This document shows, one piece after another, positions 8,623 to 18,599 of a DNA stretch of 64,000 bases. The stretch is from Flavobacteriales bacterium (GTDB taxonomy: Bacteria > Bacteroidota > Bacteroidia > Flavobacteriales_F > PHOS-HE28). Both the position numbers and the translations under genes were made by a program. How positions within the stretch are numbered: position 1 is the first letter of the stretch; every line of letters starts with the position of its first letter. The notes below the pieces were generated by a model. That model had not been told where the DNA came from and made no database searches. It saw nothing but the letters and a program-made list of their open reading frames with translations. Where the stretch lies: NCBI GenBank assembly GCA_016713865.1, contig JADJOG010000008.1, forward strand, positions 26,958 through 90,957. Reading direction: 5' to 3'.

Positions 8623-10535
8623 TTCCTCAAGGCTCCTCGCGTGCCTTCGGGCAAACCGATCGCGTCGTTCTCGCGATCCATGTCGGCCATGCGCTGCAGC
8701 GGGTCAATCATCACGCCGGCGATCGCTCCGATATCGCCCTTGATCACGAAGGTGTAGGTGGGATCGGTCCACTGCCAAGGGCGCAGCAGCACGAATGCCT
8801 CCGCATCGCTATCGGCGCGTTTCGCTCCGCGTGCGAGAGAGAGCGGTATGTGATAGTGCGCCACTTGGCCATCGCGCGTGAACACTGCAACATCAACGGG
8901 CATGAGCTGCTCCTTCTTCCGTTCAACAGTGATGCGCACCGAATCGCCCACCTGCAGCACCTCCGAAACAGCGTAGTCCAGCGTGCGAGTAGTGTTCAGC
9001 CATTCATCGAAATACCAATCGAGCTCCAGTCCGCTCTGCTTCTCCATGGCACGCTCCAGATCGATGGGCTCAGGGTGCTTGAACTTGCATGCCTCGAAAT
9101 AGCGCAGTAGTCCTCGAGACAGGGTCTTCTCCCCGATCACCGCGCCCAGTTGATGAACGAACATCTCACCGAAGCTGTAAGCGGTGGTCCCATAAGCGGC
9201 GTTGGTGATGAAATGATCGGCATGCATGATTGGAGCTTCATGCTTGCCACTTTCGACGAGTGCCTTGTAACCGAGGAAGGATGAGACATGCGGGTCATCG
9301 TCGCCACCGAAGAGATGCTGCATCACCTTGCTGCTGGCATATTCGGTCATGCCCTCATCCATCCACGCGAACCGGCCTTCGTTGCTGGCAAGGAGACCAT
9401 AGTACCAGCTGTGAACGCTCTCGTGAACGCTAACGCCAACCAGGCTTCCGATCCGGCGCTTGCCGGTGATCAAGGTGAGCATGGGGTATTCCATGCCGCC
9501 ATCGCCGCCCTGCACGAAACTGTACTGCGGCCACGGGTAACGCCCGAAGTGGGTGTTCATGAACCGGAAACTCTTCTCCATGTATCCGGGCAGGTCCTTC
9601 CACACCGCTTCGTATTCCGGCTGATCCTTGTAGAAGAAGTGCAACTCGGGTCCATCCGCCATGGGCTTCACCACATGCTTATAGCTCTTATCAGCGGCCC
9701 ATGCGAAATCGTGCACGTCCTTGGCTTGGAAGCGCCAGGTGAGCTGCTGGCCATTGGGGCGCTTCACGGGCTTGCGCGATGGATAGCCGTGACCGATCTG
9801 TTCCGGATTCCGCAACACCCCAGTGGCAGCTATGGTGTACGCGCTATCAAGCGTGATGCGAACATCGAAATCTCCCCATACCCCATGGAACTCACGCCCC
9901 ACATACGGTATGGCATGCCAGCCGCGCTGATCGTACTCGGCCAGCTTCGGATACCATTGCGCCATGCTGTAGGCCACGCTTTCGGCATTGTCGCGGCCGC
10001 TGCGGCGGATCTGCACCGGCACCTGACCGTGGAAATCGAAATCGAGCACGGTGCTCTTGCCAGGCAGGAGCGGCTGCGACAGTACAGCGCGCAGCACGGT
10101 GCCCAAATGCTCCAAGCGTACCTGCTTGCTCCCCTGCGCCATGCGGTCAACAATGAGTTCACCCATCTCGTGCGGCTTCAATGCGGAAATGCGATCGGTC
10201 ACACGCTGATCCGGATCGGCGATGGTGCGCGATCGCACATCCATCTCACTGCCCGGTCTGAACGCATTGAAGTAAAGGTGGAAGAAGACCTCGTGCAGCG
10301 TATCGGGGCTGTTGTTGGTGTAGGCCAGCGCGGTACGGCCCATGAAGCGATGGTTCGTGGGATCAAGCGATACCTGCATATCGTAGCGCACGCGTTGTTG
10401 CCAGCGGTCGCATTGGCCATGTACAAGCAAGGATGTGCAGCACAGCGCAGCTGATGAGTGATTCAGACGGTCATGCGGCAAAAGAACGGAGGATGAGCCA
10501 AGGTATTGGCTGGGCGTGACAGCAACCCGGGTCAA
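8619..10535 (-). CDS. M1 family zinc metallopeptidase, secreted
   Basis: A protein of about 638 residues with the gluzincin motif HESVH at residues 371-375 and the third zinc ligand E394 in WMDEGMTEY, as expected for HExxH-18-E. The substrate-binding motif is GGMEYP, the usual variant for secreted Bacteroidota M1 aminopeptidases. The first 40 residues do not form a clean signal peptide; CTSLLVHGQCDRW looks like a signal end, so the true start is probably between 10430 and 10490 with an indel in the leader. It is convergent with the hydrolase (4-nt overlap of ends). Likely role: periplasmic or surface aminopeptidase. Confidence 0.85.
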   Translation of the reverse strand: MTRVAVTPSQYLGSSSVLLPHDRLNHSSAALCCTSLLVHGQCDRWQQRVRYDMQVSLDPTNHRFMGRTALAYTNNSPDTLHEVFFHLYFNAFRPGSEMDVRSRTIADPDQRVTDRISALKPHEMGELIVDRMAQGSKQVRLEHLGTVLRAVLSQPLLPGKSTVLDFDFHGQVPVQIRRSGRDNAESVAYSMAQWYPKLAEYDQRGWHAIPYVGREFHGVWGDFDVRITLDSAYTIAATGVLRNPEQIGHGYPSRKPVKRPNGQQLTWRFQAKDVHDFAWAADKSYKHVVKPMADGPELHFFYKDQPEYEAVWKDLPGYMEKSFRFMNTHFGRYPWPQYSFVQGGDGGMEYPMLTLITGKRRIGSLVGVSVHESVHSWYYGLLASNEGRFAWMDEGMTEYASSKVMQHLFGGDDDPHVSSFLGYKALVESGKHEAPIMHADHFITNAAYGTTAYSFGEMFVHQLGAVIGEKTLSRGLLRYFEACKFKHPEPIDLERAMEKQSGLELDWYFDEWLNTTRTLDYAVSEVLQVGDSVRITVERKKEQLMPVDVAVFTRDGQVAHYHIPLSLARGAKRADSDAEAFVLLRPWQWTDPTYTFVIKGDIGAIAGVMIDPLQRMADMDRENDAIGLPEGTRGALRN

Positions 10536-10637
10536 TGCAGAGGGTCACCTTTCACCTGAAGGCGCATTCATGGTTAGCGCGGGCAATACGAACACGGTCT
10601 GCGCTGTTGTTTGAACGTGCCACGAACCCCAAGCCCC

Positions 10638-12389
10638 ATGATCACCCGAATCATCGCCCTGCTTGTCGTTGTCTTCTCGTGCGACTTGCGCATTGCCGCG
10701 CAAGCGCCCGCTTCTAACGAAGCGCGCACCACCCTCCTATTCGCCGTGAATGACTTCCGATTGGACGAGACAGCCTTGAGCGAACTGCAGCGTTTTGTGG
10801 CCGCCATGGACCGCAGCGAGGAGCATGAGTTCATCATCAGTGGTCATACCGACAGCGATGGCGGCACCGGCTTCAACGAAGTGCTGGCGAAGCACCGCGC
10901 TGCCAATGTGGGCGAGCGGCTCATCGCGCTAGGGGTGGCAACCGACCGCATCGGCACCAAGGCCTTCGGCGAGCGCAAGCCCGTGGCCGCGAATGCCAGT
11001 GCGGAGGAGAAACAGCTCAACCGCCGGGTCGAGATCCACTTCAGCCGACAAGCGTTAAGCGGTGTCGATGACCTGCAGCGGCGCATCGGCAACGCGCGCA
11101 CCACCACCACGCGCATCGATCCTACGAATGCGCAATGGGTAGCGGGCCTGCAAGGCAGCGCGGTGCGAATCCCTAGCGGTGCGCTGCGCGATGCGGCGGG
11201 CAATCCGATGAAGGGCACTGTGGAAGTGACCGTGACCGAAGCACTGCAACTGGCCGACATGCTCGCAGAAGGTTTGAGCACCGTATCGGATGGACAATTG
11301 CTGATCACCGGCGGCATGCTGAAGGTGGAAGCCACCGATGCGAAAGGCAATTTGCTTCAGCTCGATAGCGCTGCCCGCATGCTCATCGCGTTGCCCGCAT
11401 CGATGCGCGAAGAAGGCATGAGCCTCTTCACCTCAACCACCGGAACCGATTGGAGCAATACCGGCCAGCCACCAGCCGATCCCTGTCGCATGCCCGTGAT
11501 CCGTGCGCCGCGCATGGCCTGGCCGGTTTTCGAGCGACCAACCTATAAACCCGATCTGGGCGCGCGCCCCCTGCTGCCAACGGAACCTGTACGGCCACGC
11601 GAGCCAGCACCTCCACGCCGCGAGAGCTACACGAGCAAAGTGGCCTGGTACCAAGCGCTCAACCGTGCGCGAATCGCCGCCGATGATCAGCGCCGTTTCG
11701 ACAATGCGATGGCGGTGTACGAGGAGAAACTGCAGGGCTATCAGCGCAAGATGGACCGCTACCAGGACGAATGCAAGACATGGCCGACGCGATATGCCGC
11801 GCACAAATCAGCTTTCGCCGAATGGCAGTCGGATACAGCATGCGCGCGCGAGGACTTCTGGAAGGTGATCATGCCACAGGCCGAAGAGCGCTTCAAAGAG
11901 CAACTGGATCACGCGCATGCGTTGCACGCCAAACGCGTGGAGGCCTGGCGTGCGGGCAACGAGGAGCGCGTGCAGCTCTATGGTCGCTGCCTCGATAGCC
12001 TCGGCTTGAAGGATGGCAACGCGTTGCAGGGTTATGTGTTCGCCACCAATGCACTGGGCTGGATCAACTGCGACCGTTTCTACGATGTGCCGAAAGCGCA
12101 GCAGTACGAGATGATCGTGCAGGACCCCGACACCGCGAAGAAGCATGTGTACCTCGTGTTCAACCGGATCAACTGCATGATGCAGCTGCCGCGATACCCC
12201 GATGGTCGTTTCCATCAAGGCGGATTGCCGCGCCACGAGCCGGCGACGCTCGTCGCTTACAAAGTGGTCGATGGCAAAGCATGGCTCTGCAAGACTGATG
12301 TGCGCAACGGGCAGTCGCCGAAGCTCGACTTCAAACCGAGCACGATTGCCGAAGTGCGTACCGCCATTCAAGGACTTCGGGGCGGATGA
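10638..12389 (+). CDS. OmpA-domain protein with N-terminal OmpA module and long unique C-terminus
   Basis: From the ATG at 10638: a signal peptide (MITRIIALLVVVFSC, cut after RIAAQ), then directly an OmpA-like peptidoglycan-binding domain (LLFAVNDFRLDETALSEL; SGHTDSDGGTGFNEVLAKHR; NRRVEIHF) over about residues 30-145. The remaining 440 residues contain a beta-rich segment (VEVTVTEALQLADMLAEG), a basic coiled-coil-like stretch with many Y, R and Q (about 330-430) and a C-terminal domain with LGWINCDRFYDVP and FNRINCMMQLP. The last domain is seen in Bacteroidota cell-envelope proteins of unknown function. OmpA modules are more often C-terminal. The next gene starts 13 nt later, suggesting cotranscription. 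Confidence 0.7.
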   Translation: MITRIIALLVVVFSCDLRIAAQAPASNEARTTLLFAVNDFRLDETALSELQRFVAAMDRSEEHEFIISGHTDSDGGTGFNEVLAKHRAANVGERLIALGVATDRIGTKAFGERKPVAANASAEEKQLNRRVEIHFSRQALSGVDDLQRRIGNARTTTTRIDPTNAQWVAGLQGSAVRIPSGALRDAAGNPMKGTVEVTVTEALQLADMLAEGLSTVSDGQLLITGGMLKVEATDAKGNLLQLDSAARMLIALPASMREEGMSLFTSTTGTDWSNTGQPPADPCRMPVIRAPRMAWPVFERPTYKPDLGARPLLPTEPVRPREPAPPRRESYTSKVAWYQALNRARIAADDQRRFDNAMAVYEEKLQGYQRKMDRYQDECKTWPTRYAAHKSAFAEWQSDTACAREDFWKVIMPQAEERFKEQLDHAHALHAKRVEAWRAGNEERVQLYGRCLDSLGLKDGNALQGYVFATNALGWINCDRFYDVPKAQQYEMIVQDPDTAKKHVYLVFNRINCMMQLPRYPDGRFHQGGLPRHEPATLVAYKVVDGKAWLCKTDVRNGQSPKLDFKPSTIAEVRTAIQGLRGG

Positions 12390-12402
12390 TATCTTGCCCA
12401 CC

Positions 12403-13007
12403 ATGGAAGAGCAAGCAAAGCTGCCTGGACAGGAGCCACTGCCGCACGGAAATCCGCAGCTTCCTCCTTCGCGTTACGAGGATGTCGATCATACACTGCG
12501 GACCACCGCGACTACCTCCTGATCCAGAGTCGTGTGAATCTGATGGCCATCAGCCAGATGAGCGACCTGAAGGCGAACCTGATGCTCACGCTCTCGGCGG
12601 TGCTGCTACAATTCGCCCTGAGCAAGGTGAGTGATCATACCCTTGAAGGACCGAAAGCTCACTACTGGGTAATGGTGATCGGCGCCCTCGTCACCATCCT
12701 GCTCTGCGCCTACGCCACCTTGCCCAAGGGAAAACTGCTGCGCAACACCATCAAGGAGAATGGCCCCTTGCCCAAGGGATTCAACTTGCTCTTCTTCACT
12801 TCGTACATCCAACTCTCCCTGCCCGTTTTCAAGGCTCGCATGCACCAAGTGCTTTCCTCACCTCCGCGCAGCCACGATGCCATACTGGAAGAGCTGCACA
12901 CGCACGGCCGCTTCATCGCACAGCAGAAATACGTGCCGCTGCGCTTGGCCTACTTCAGCTTCTTGCTCACCTGGCTGGCGGGCGCGATGCTGTATGCGAT
13001 GGCTTGA
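12403..13007 (+). CDS. Pycsar-effector-like (PycTM/DUF5706) membrane protein, one frameshift
   Basis: The N-terminus (MEEQAKLPGQEPLP) is cytosolic. At about 12515 a missing base moves the frame from DVDHTLRTT to RDYLLIQSRVNLMAISQMSD. Then come a transmembrane helix (LKANLMLTLSAVLLQFAL), a second (YWVMVIGALVTILLCAYATL), the family-typical NLLFFTSYIQLSLP and KYVPLRLAYF, and a last helix (LLTWLAGAMLYAMA). The pattern matches DUF5706, the transmembrane effector domain of cyclic-pyrimidine (Pycsar) defence. No pyrimidine cyclase gene is in the window, and no HD domain is fused, as it is in many Bacteroidota relatives. A defence role is therefore not established. It probably shares a transcript with the OmpA-domain gene. 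Confidence 0.65.
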
Positions 13008-13082
13008 TCGACGAGTAACAAATGGGGGCTCTCTGCCCGATGGTTCTAGAGCCTGTGAACGCGTATTCCTGTGCGCCAAGGT

Positions 13083-14489
13083 TCACTCCACCTTTAGCAG
13101 CACCCACCCATCAATTGTTTCCACTTCACGCGCGCCCTGTTCCAAAGCCCTCGCCCAATTGCGCTGCGGATGCAAACCTAGCCATTGCGCTTCAAGGTCA
13201 AACGGCTTCGCGACGACAACTGACCCGGCAACGAATCGATCCACCTCGGCCTGCCACAGCTCCGTGACAGCGATGCCTGGCAAATAGGTTCCGGCGGCAG
13301 CGCCAAGGCCGTGCGTGTACACATGCGTTGGCTCAAGCGCCACGACTTTGGTGAGCACTTCACGCTCGATGCGCGCTTGTTGCACGAAAGGCGAGATCGC
13401 GCGCACGCACAAAGCCACTTGCGCGACAACAGTGCATGCAAGCACGACGGCGCGCAAGCTACTTCGACTCTCAAGCCACGCCCACGCACGCTGGAAGGCT
13501 GGCCAGAGCATCACCAGCGCGAAGGGTTGCGCAAGTAGGAGCACACGGTCGTTCTGGTACGGCATGCCACCTACAAAGACCGCATAAGAGATGAAGAGCG
13601 TGGCGGCCAACTGCGTGCGTGCATCGCTCCAATCGCTCCGGCGGAAGAATGGAACGAGCGCGATGCCGAAGGGAATGAAGCCCGGATGCACTGGCGCCAG
13701 CAGCAATACACCACGTTGAGCAGGCGATAGCTCAAAGTAGCCGTCGTCGCTGTGATGCTCACTGCGAATCAGGTTCTGCGACGACCAGTCCTCCACCGGC
13801 AGGCCGACCATGAGCGCAGCGGATGGCATGAATAGACCCGCAACCACGAGGAGCGATGACCATTCAAGAAGGAGACCCGCTGTCGCATCAATCATGTGAA
13901 ACAGCGCCCAACCCAGCAGCACGATCGCGATGGGCGCAACGGCCAAACGGAACGAAAATCCGACGGCGAGCGCAAGAAGCATCCAGAGCAGCCGGGGCTT
14001 CCTGCCATCGTCCATCCACCGCACACATTGCATGAAGGCCAGCGCGCATGAAGCGATGGCCGCCATATCACTCATCACCGCCATGCTTTGGCGCAGCAGG
14101 AAGGGCGAGAGCGCCATGCCGAAGAATATGAAGGCCAGCAAAGGCGAGGCATTCTGCACCTCATCATTCGTACCAAATCGCAGCACATGTGTCAAAGCGA
14201 ACATCGCCAGCACCAGTGCCGCCGCAGAGATCAATCGCAACGCAAGCAACTCCCCTATTCCTGTCGCGCCGATCAACGCACCCAGCAACGGATAGCCGTG
14301 CGGATGCTCCTGCATGCGCGGCCATGCCTCGCCACCGAAAGCTCGCGCCCACTCACGCGCGATCCGCAGGTAATCGTGGGCATCCTGGCCATTGAGCCCT
14401 TGGTAGCCGGTAGCGGCGCACCAAAGCAGCGCAGCGGCCAACGGGAGCAGAAGCAGGGCGAATCGCAGGCGCTTAAATCCCATGGCCAT
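13083..14489 (-). CDS. GT-C type membrane glycosyltransferase
   Basis: About 468 residues from the ATG at 14489 (an alternative ATG lies at 14513) with roughly ten hydrophobic helices. The first loop has the acidic motif GQDAHDYLRIAREW, corresponding to the catalytic Asp region of polyprenol-phosphate-sugar-dependent GT-C enzymes (ArnT/PMT-like). It is followed by EHPHGYPLLGALIG. The C-terminal 100 residues are soluble. Such enzymes move a sugar from a lipid carrier to an acceptor on the outer face of the inner membrane. The gene is divergent, by 88 nt, from the operon at 14578-18516 and may belong to the same pathway. Donor and acceptor cannot be inferred. Confidence 0.65.
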   Translation of the reverse strand: MAMGFKRLRFALLLLPLAAALLWCAATGYQGLNGQDAHDYLRIAREWARAFGGEAWPRMQEHPHGYPLLGALIGATGIGELLALRLISAAALVLAMFALTHVLRFGTNDEVQNASPLLAFIFFGMALSPFLLRQSMAVMSDMAAIASCALAFMQCVRWMDDGRKPRLLWMLLALAVGFSFRLAVAPIAIVLLGWALFHMIDATAGLLLEWSSLLVVAGLFMPSAALMVGLPVEDWSSQNLIRSEHHSDDGYFELSPAQRGVLLLAPVHPGFIPFGIALVPFFRRSDWSDARTQLAATLFISYAVFVGGMPYQNDRVLLLAQPFALVMLWPAFQRAWAWLESRSSLRAVVLACTVVAQVALCVRAISPFVQQARIEREVLTKVVALEPTHVYTHGLGAAAGTYLPGIAVTELWQAEVDRFVAGSVVVAKPFDLEAQWLGLHPQRNWARALEQGAREVETIDGWVLLKVE

Positions 14490-14577
14490 CAGGCGCCGAA
14501 TGTAGAAGGCCATTTCAGGCAGCGTGCGTGGACCTATGCGCGTCTTCACGCCAGCAACCCGACCTTCGCACCCAAGC

Positions 14578-15494
14578 ATGCGCCTCGCATCACCCGCTAT
14601 CGACGAACGCGCTAAGGCCCGCGCCGCATTACGCGTGCTGGCCTACTTCGATGTGTTCGATCACCCGCTCACGGTTGCCGAACTGGCGCGCTTCACCGGG
14701 CAGGAAGAGGATGAGGCGCGCGATGCCCTGGCCGAATTGCTGATCGCGGGCACGGTGCGCCAGCACTTGGGCTACTGGTCATTGGGCGATGCCCGGAAAG
14801 CAGCGCTCGCCCGCATCGCCGACGAGGATCGCGCGCAGCGACGCATGCCCAAGGCCCTGCGCATGTCTGCGCTAATTGCGCGCTTCCCCTTCGTGCGCGC
14901 GGTCTTCATCAGCGGCAGCTTGAGCAAGGGCCGCCTCGATGCCGAAGGTGATATCGACTTCTTCATCATCACGGCACCGGGACGCCTGTGGGTGGCGCGC
15001 ACCATGCTCGTGCTCTTCAAGAAGCTGTTCCTGCTCAACAGCCGCCGCGACTTCTGCGTCAACTACTTCATCGACACCGAGCACCTCACGATCGAGGATC
15101 GCAACCGATACACCGCAACGGAAGTCGTAACGCTGATACCGACCTACGGCAATGGCACCACCGAAGCCTTCTTCGCGCGCAACGCGTGGGCCTTCGTCGT
15201 TATCCGCATGCGCTACCGCCGCGCAGCCGCAGGTGATCGTCGGCCATACGCGTCCGAAGCGCTTTCCCGGAACGCATACTGAACGGAAGGATCGGCGCGG
15301 CATTCGACGCATTCTGCATGCAGCTCACCTGGCGCTTCTGGCGCTTCAAGTTCAGCGATATGGACCCGCGCACCTTCGACCTCGCACTGCGCACGCGCAC
15401 CTACGTGAGCAAACACCACCCGCGCAATTTCCAGCAGCGCGTGCTCGATGCCTACCAAACGAAGCTCACCAAGCTCGAAGAACAGCTCAACTGA
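14578..15494 (+). CDS. Nucleotidyltransferase-domain protein (Pol-beta fold), frameshifted
   Basis: It begins with a winged-helix-like segment (LAYFDVFDHPLTVAELARF, residues about 20-90). A Pol-beta nucleotidyltransferase core follows: ISGSLSKGR, then EGDIDFFIIT, i.e. the GS...DxD signature. The frame breaks between about 15200 and 15290. The rest, in the next frame (FCMQLTWRFWRFKFSDMDP, HHPRNFQQRVLDAYQTKL), ends at the stop at 15494, 2 nt before the next ATG. Total about 305 residues. Homologous genes stand next to B12-binding radical-SAM genes in other Bacteroidota; the nucleotidylated substrate is not known to me. Confidence 0.65.
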
Positions 15495-15496
15495 GC

Positions 15497-16927
15497 ATGG
15501 CCCGCATCCTGCTCACGCACGCCTACCTCTATCGGCTCGACCTAAGCAATGGCGCGACCAACGGCCTTATGCGCCGCTGGGCACTTTGATGGCCGCTGCC
15601 GTGCTGCGCGAAGCCGGGCACGATGTGCATGTGCATGACATGGGCTTGGCGCGTTCGGCCGATGAGCTACAACCAGCGCTTGATCGCGTGAAGCCCGAGA
15701 TCCTCGTGATCCACGACGACGGCTTCAACTACCTCACCAAGATGTGCCTCACGGTGATGCGCCAGGCCGCCTTCCGCATGATCGCGCTGGGCAAGGCGCG
15801 CAATTGCATGGTGGCAGTGAACAGCAGCGATGCCAGCGATCACGCCGAAGCCTATCTGCAGCAAGGTGCCGACGCTGTTGTGCATGGCGAGCGAGGCCAC
15901 ATTGCGCGAGCTGTGCCAGCATTGGAGCAGAAGGCATTGCTGGAAAGCGACAATGGGCATCGCGTGCTTGGGCGACGACGGCTTCCGCACAAATGCCAAA
16001 CGTCCCGTGATGCGCGAACTCGACGCTTTGCCCATGGCGGCCTGGGACCTCATCGACCTGAAGCCCTACCGCGAGATCTGGATGCGCGCGCACGGCCACT
16101 GGGCCATCAACCTCGCTACCACGCGCGGCTGCCCGTTCAAGTGCAACTGGTGCGCGAAGCCAATCTACGGCAATCGCTACAACAGCCGCTCGCCGGAGCA
16201 CGTGGCCGATGAAGTGGCGTGGCTCAGCGCGCACCACGCACCCGATCGCATCTGGTTCGCCGACGACATCTTCGGACTGAAGCCCGGCTGGGTGCAGGGC
16301 TATCGCGATGCATTGCGCGAACGCGGATTGCACATCCCTTACAAGATCCAGAGCCGCGTTGACCTGCTGCTCGAGGGCGATGCGATCGATGCGCTCGTTG
16401 CCAGCGGCCTCGAAGAAGCGTGGGTGGGTGCTGAGAGCGGCAGTCAGCGCATCCTCGATGCCATGGACAAGGGCACCACGGTAGAGCAGATCCGCGAGGC
16501 CACGCGCTTGCTGCAATCGAAAGGCGTGCGCGTCGGCTTCTTTTTGCAGTTCGGCTACCTCGGCGAAACAGACGAGGACATCGCGAAGACGATCGCGATG
16601 GTGGATGAGTTGATGCCCGACGACATTGGCGTAAGCGTCTCGTACCCGCTGCCCGGCACCAAGTTCCACGAGAAGGTGAAGGCCGAACTGGACACCAAGG
16701 CCAACTGGACCGACAGTGACGACCTCGCGCTGCTCTTCCGCAGCACGCACCGGCCGGCCTTCTACAAGCGCTTGCATCGTTACGTGCATAAGCGCTTCAG
16801 GCGGAAACAGGCCTTGATGGCCTTGCGCGGGAAAGGCGAAGGCGTGCTGCGCGCATTGAGCGCGGCCTACTACGTACCCGCAGCGGCCATCGACAGCGTG
16901 CGTCTCCAACGGCTCGCGCGCAACTGA
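15497..16927 (+). CDS. B12-binding-domain radical SAM protein, several frameshifts
   Basis: MARILLTHAYLYRLD starts a Rossmann-like cobalamin-binding domain typical of this family (PYAPLGTLMAAAVLREAGHDV; ILVIHDDGFNYLTKM). The radical SAM core carries TTRGCPFKCNWCAKPIYG (the CxxxCxxC 4Fe-4S site). It continues with IWFADDIFGLKPGW, EEAWVGAESGSQRILDAM and GFFLQFGYLGETDED. The cobalamin-ligand D-x-H-x-x-G motif is not obvious, so true B12 binding is uncertain. Breaks lie near 15545 and at two or three points in 15885-15955. About 476 residues. Related enzymes carry out methylations or other C-C chemistry on lipids or natural products. Confidence 0.75.
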
Positions 16928-16930
16928 GTC

Positions 16931-17737
16931 ATGCACGCAGCAGAGAACGCCACTGCCGTGCGCGAAGCCTTCTCACGGCAATCGCCCGTATTCGACCAGA
17001 TCGATGTGAGCAATGCCATCATTTCACGCATGCGCGGTATCGTTCGTGCGGAAGCGGTGCGGCACATGCGCCCGGGTGAAACACTACTCGAACTGAACGC
17101 AGGCACCGGCATCGACAGCTTCTGGTTCGCGGAGCAAGGACTGAAGGTCTTGACCACGGATGATGCACCGGGCATGGTGATGCAAATCGAGGCAAAGCGT
17201 GCTGCGAATCCTGCAACGAAAGTTGAAGCGATGCGCTGCTCCTTCCTCGACCTCGAACGACTCGGCGATCGCCGCTTCAATCATGTCTTCAGCAACTTCG
17301 GTGGGTTGAACTGCACGGATCGATTGGATGTGGTGCTGCATGGCATCGATCGTCTGCTGCTCCCCGGTGGCACCTGCGCACTCGTGATCATGCCGCGCTT
17401 CAGTCCGTGGGAATTGCTGGCCGTGCTGAAGGGCCGCATCCGATATGCCTTCCGGCGCTTCAAGAAAGCAGGCACCGCTGCGCGATTGGAAGGCGTCACC
17501 TTCACCTGCTACTACTACTCGCCCCGTTTCGTGATGCGCCACCTCGGACCCGGCTATGAATTGATCGCTCAGCGCGCGCTATCGCTGATGGTTCCACTTC
17601 CGCATCATGATCAGTTCCCGCAGCTTTGGCCGCGCTTGTATCGCGTGCTGCACCGGCTTCAAGAAGGCATCGCGCACCGCTGGCCCTTCAACCTGTGGGG
17701 CGACCACTTCCTCATCGCGCTCCGCAAACGGCCATGA
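16931..17737 (+). CDS. Class I SAM-dependent methyltransferase
   Basis: An intact protein of 268 residues, 3 nt after the radical-SAM stop. Motif I is LLELNAGTGIDSFWFA (residues about 53-68). It is followed by an acidic loop (LTTDDAPGMV) and the post-motif LLLPGGTCALVIMPRF. The C-terminal half has an insertion with CYYYSPRFVMRHLG. Substrate unknown. Its ATGA overlap with the next gene indicates translational coupling in the 14.6-18.5 kb operon. Confidence 0.75.
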   Translation: MHAAENATAVREAFSRQSPVFDQIDVSNAIISRMRGIVRAEAVRHMRPGETLLELNAGTGIDSFWFAEQGLKVLTTDDAPGMVMQIEAKRAANPATKVEAMRCSFLDLERLGDRRFNHVFSNFGGLNCTDRLDVVLHGIDRLLLPGGTCALVIMPRFSPWELLAVLKGRIRYAFRRFKKAGTAARLEGVTFTCYYYSPRFVMRHLGPGYELIAQRALSLMVPLPHHDQFPQLWPRLYRVLHRLQEGIAHRWPFNLWGDHFLIALRKRP

Positions 17738-18516
17738 GCGCTTGGCCTTGGCTTGAATCGTTTCCACTGGCGAATGGCGTTCGCATCGTTGAAGCTCCTT
17801 CAGCTTTCGAGGCGCTCTATGCCGAAGCGCGGAAGAAGGAGCGCCGCGTGCTCACCGACGAACAAGTAGCGCGGCTTCCCGATGGCAAGGGCCTTTGGAA
17901 CGTTGCGGAATGGCGCATCCGCAGCAAGGGCGCAACACGCCTGCTGGGATCGCTGAACGCACAAGGCAAAGCGCTGCGCGTGCTCGAAGTGGGATGCGGA
18001 AACGGCTGGCTCTCTGGTCGCATGGCAGCAGCCGGTCACCTTGTGCTCGGCATCGATGCCTTCACCGAAGAGTTGGAACAGGCAGCGCGCGTCTTCCCGT
18101 CAGTCTCATTCGCCCGCGCTGATCTCCATTCCAGCGCAATACCAGTTGGCAGCTTCGATGCGATCGTCTTCGCTGCGAGCATCCAGTACTTCGACTCACC
18201 TCATGCGGTTGTGAAACGCGCGCTCGATTTGCTCGCGCCGAATGGGAGCATCCAAATCCTCGACAGCATCCTATACCCGAGCGAGGCCACAGCGGCCGCC
18301 GCTCAGGAACGCACGCGCAACTACTACGCTCAACTCGGTGTATCTGCATTGGCCGCGCATTACCACGCGCATGCACTGGGCGACTTCATGCCCTTCGGCG
18401 CTGCGATCAGCGCGGCGCGCGATCACGGTTCATGCAATTGCTCAGCGGCGATGCCTCGCCGTTCACGCATCTCGTGATCGGAAGCGGGCAAGGCTGCTCG
18501 CCGAAAACACATCTGA
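17734..18516 (+). CDS. Second class I SAM-dependent methyltransferase, C-terminal frameshift
   Basis: It starts at an ATG overlapping the previous stop. SAM-binding motif I is VLEVGCGNGWLSGRMA, then GIDAFTEEL, DAIVFAASIQYFDSP and LLAPNGSIQILDSILYP. Near 18425 the frame shifts; the continuation FMQLLSGDASPFTHLVIGSG ends at 18516, which replaces the improbable tail of the unshifted frame (stop at 18477). About 260 residues. It is unlike the preceding methyltransferase in sequence, so the operon encodes two different methylation steps or one methylation and one accessory enzyme. Confidence 0.7.
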
Positions 18517-18599
18517 GGAAGGTGGCCACACCTTAAAGGCGACCCTCCCTTCGTCCCACTCACCGCAGCCACCACCAGATAGCCGCTCGTGGAACAACG

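Noticed and set aside
12403..13007. Complete Pycsar defence system
   Set aside because: Only an effector-like protein is present; no cyclase gene is found in the window.
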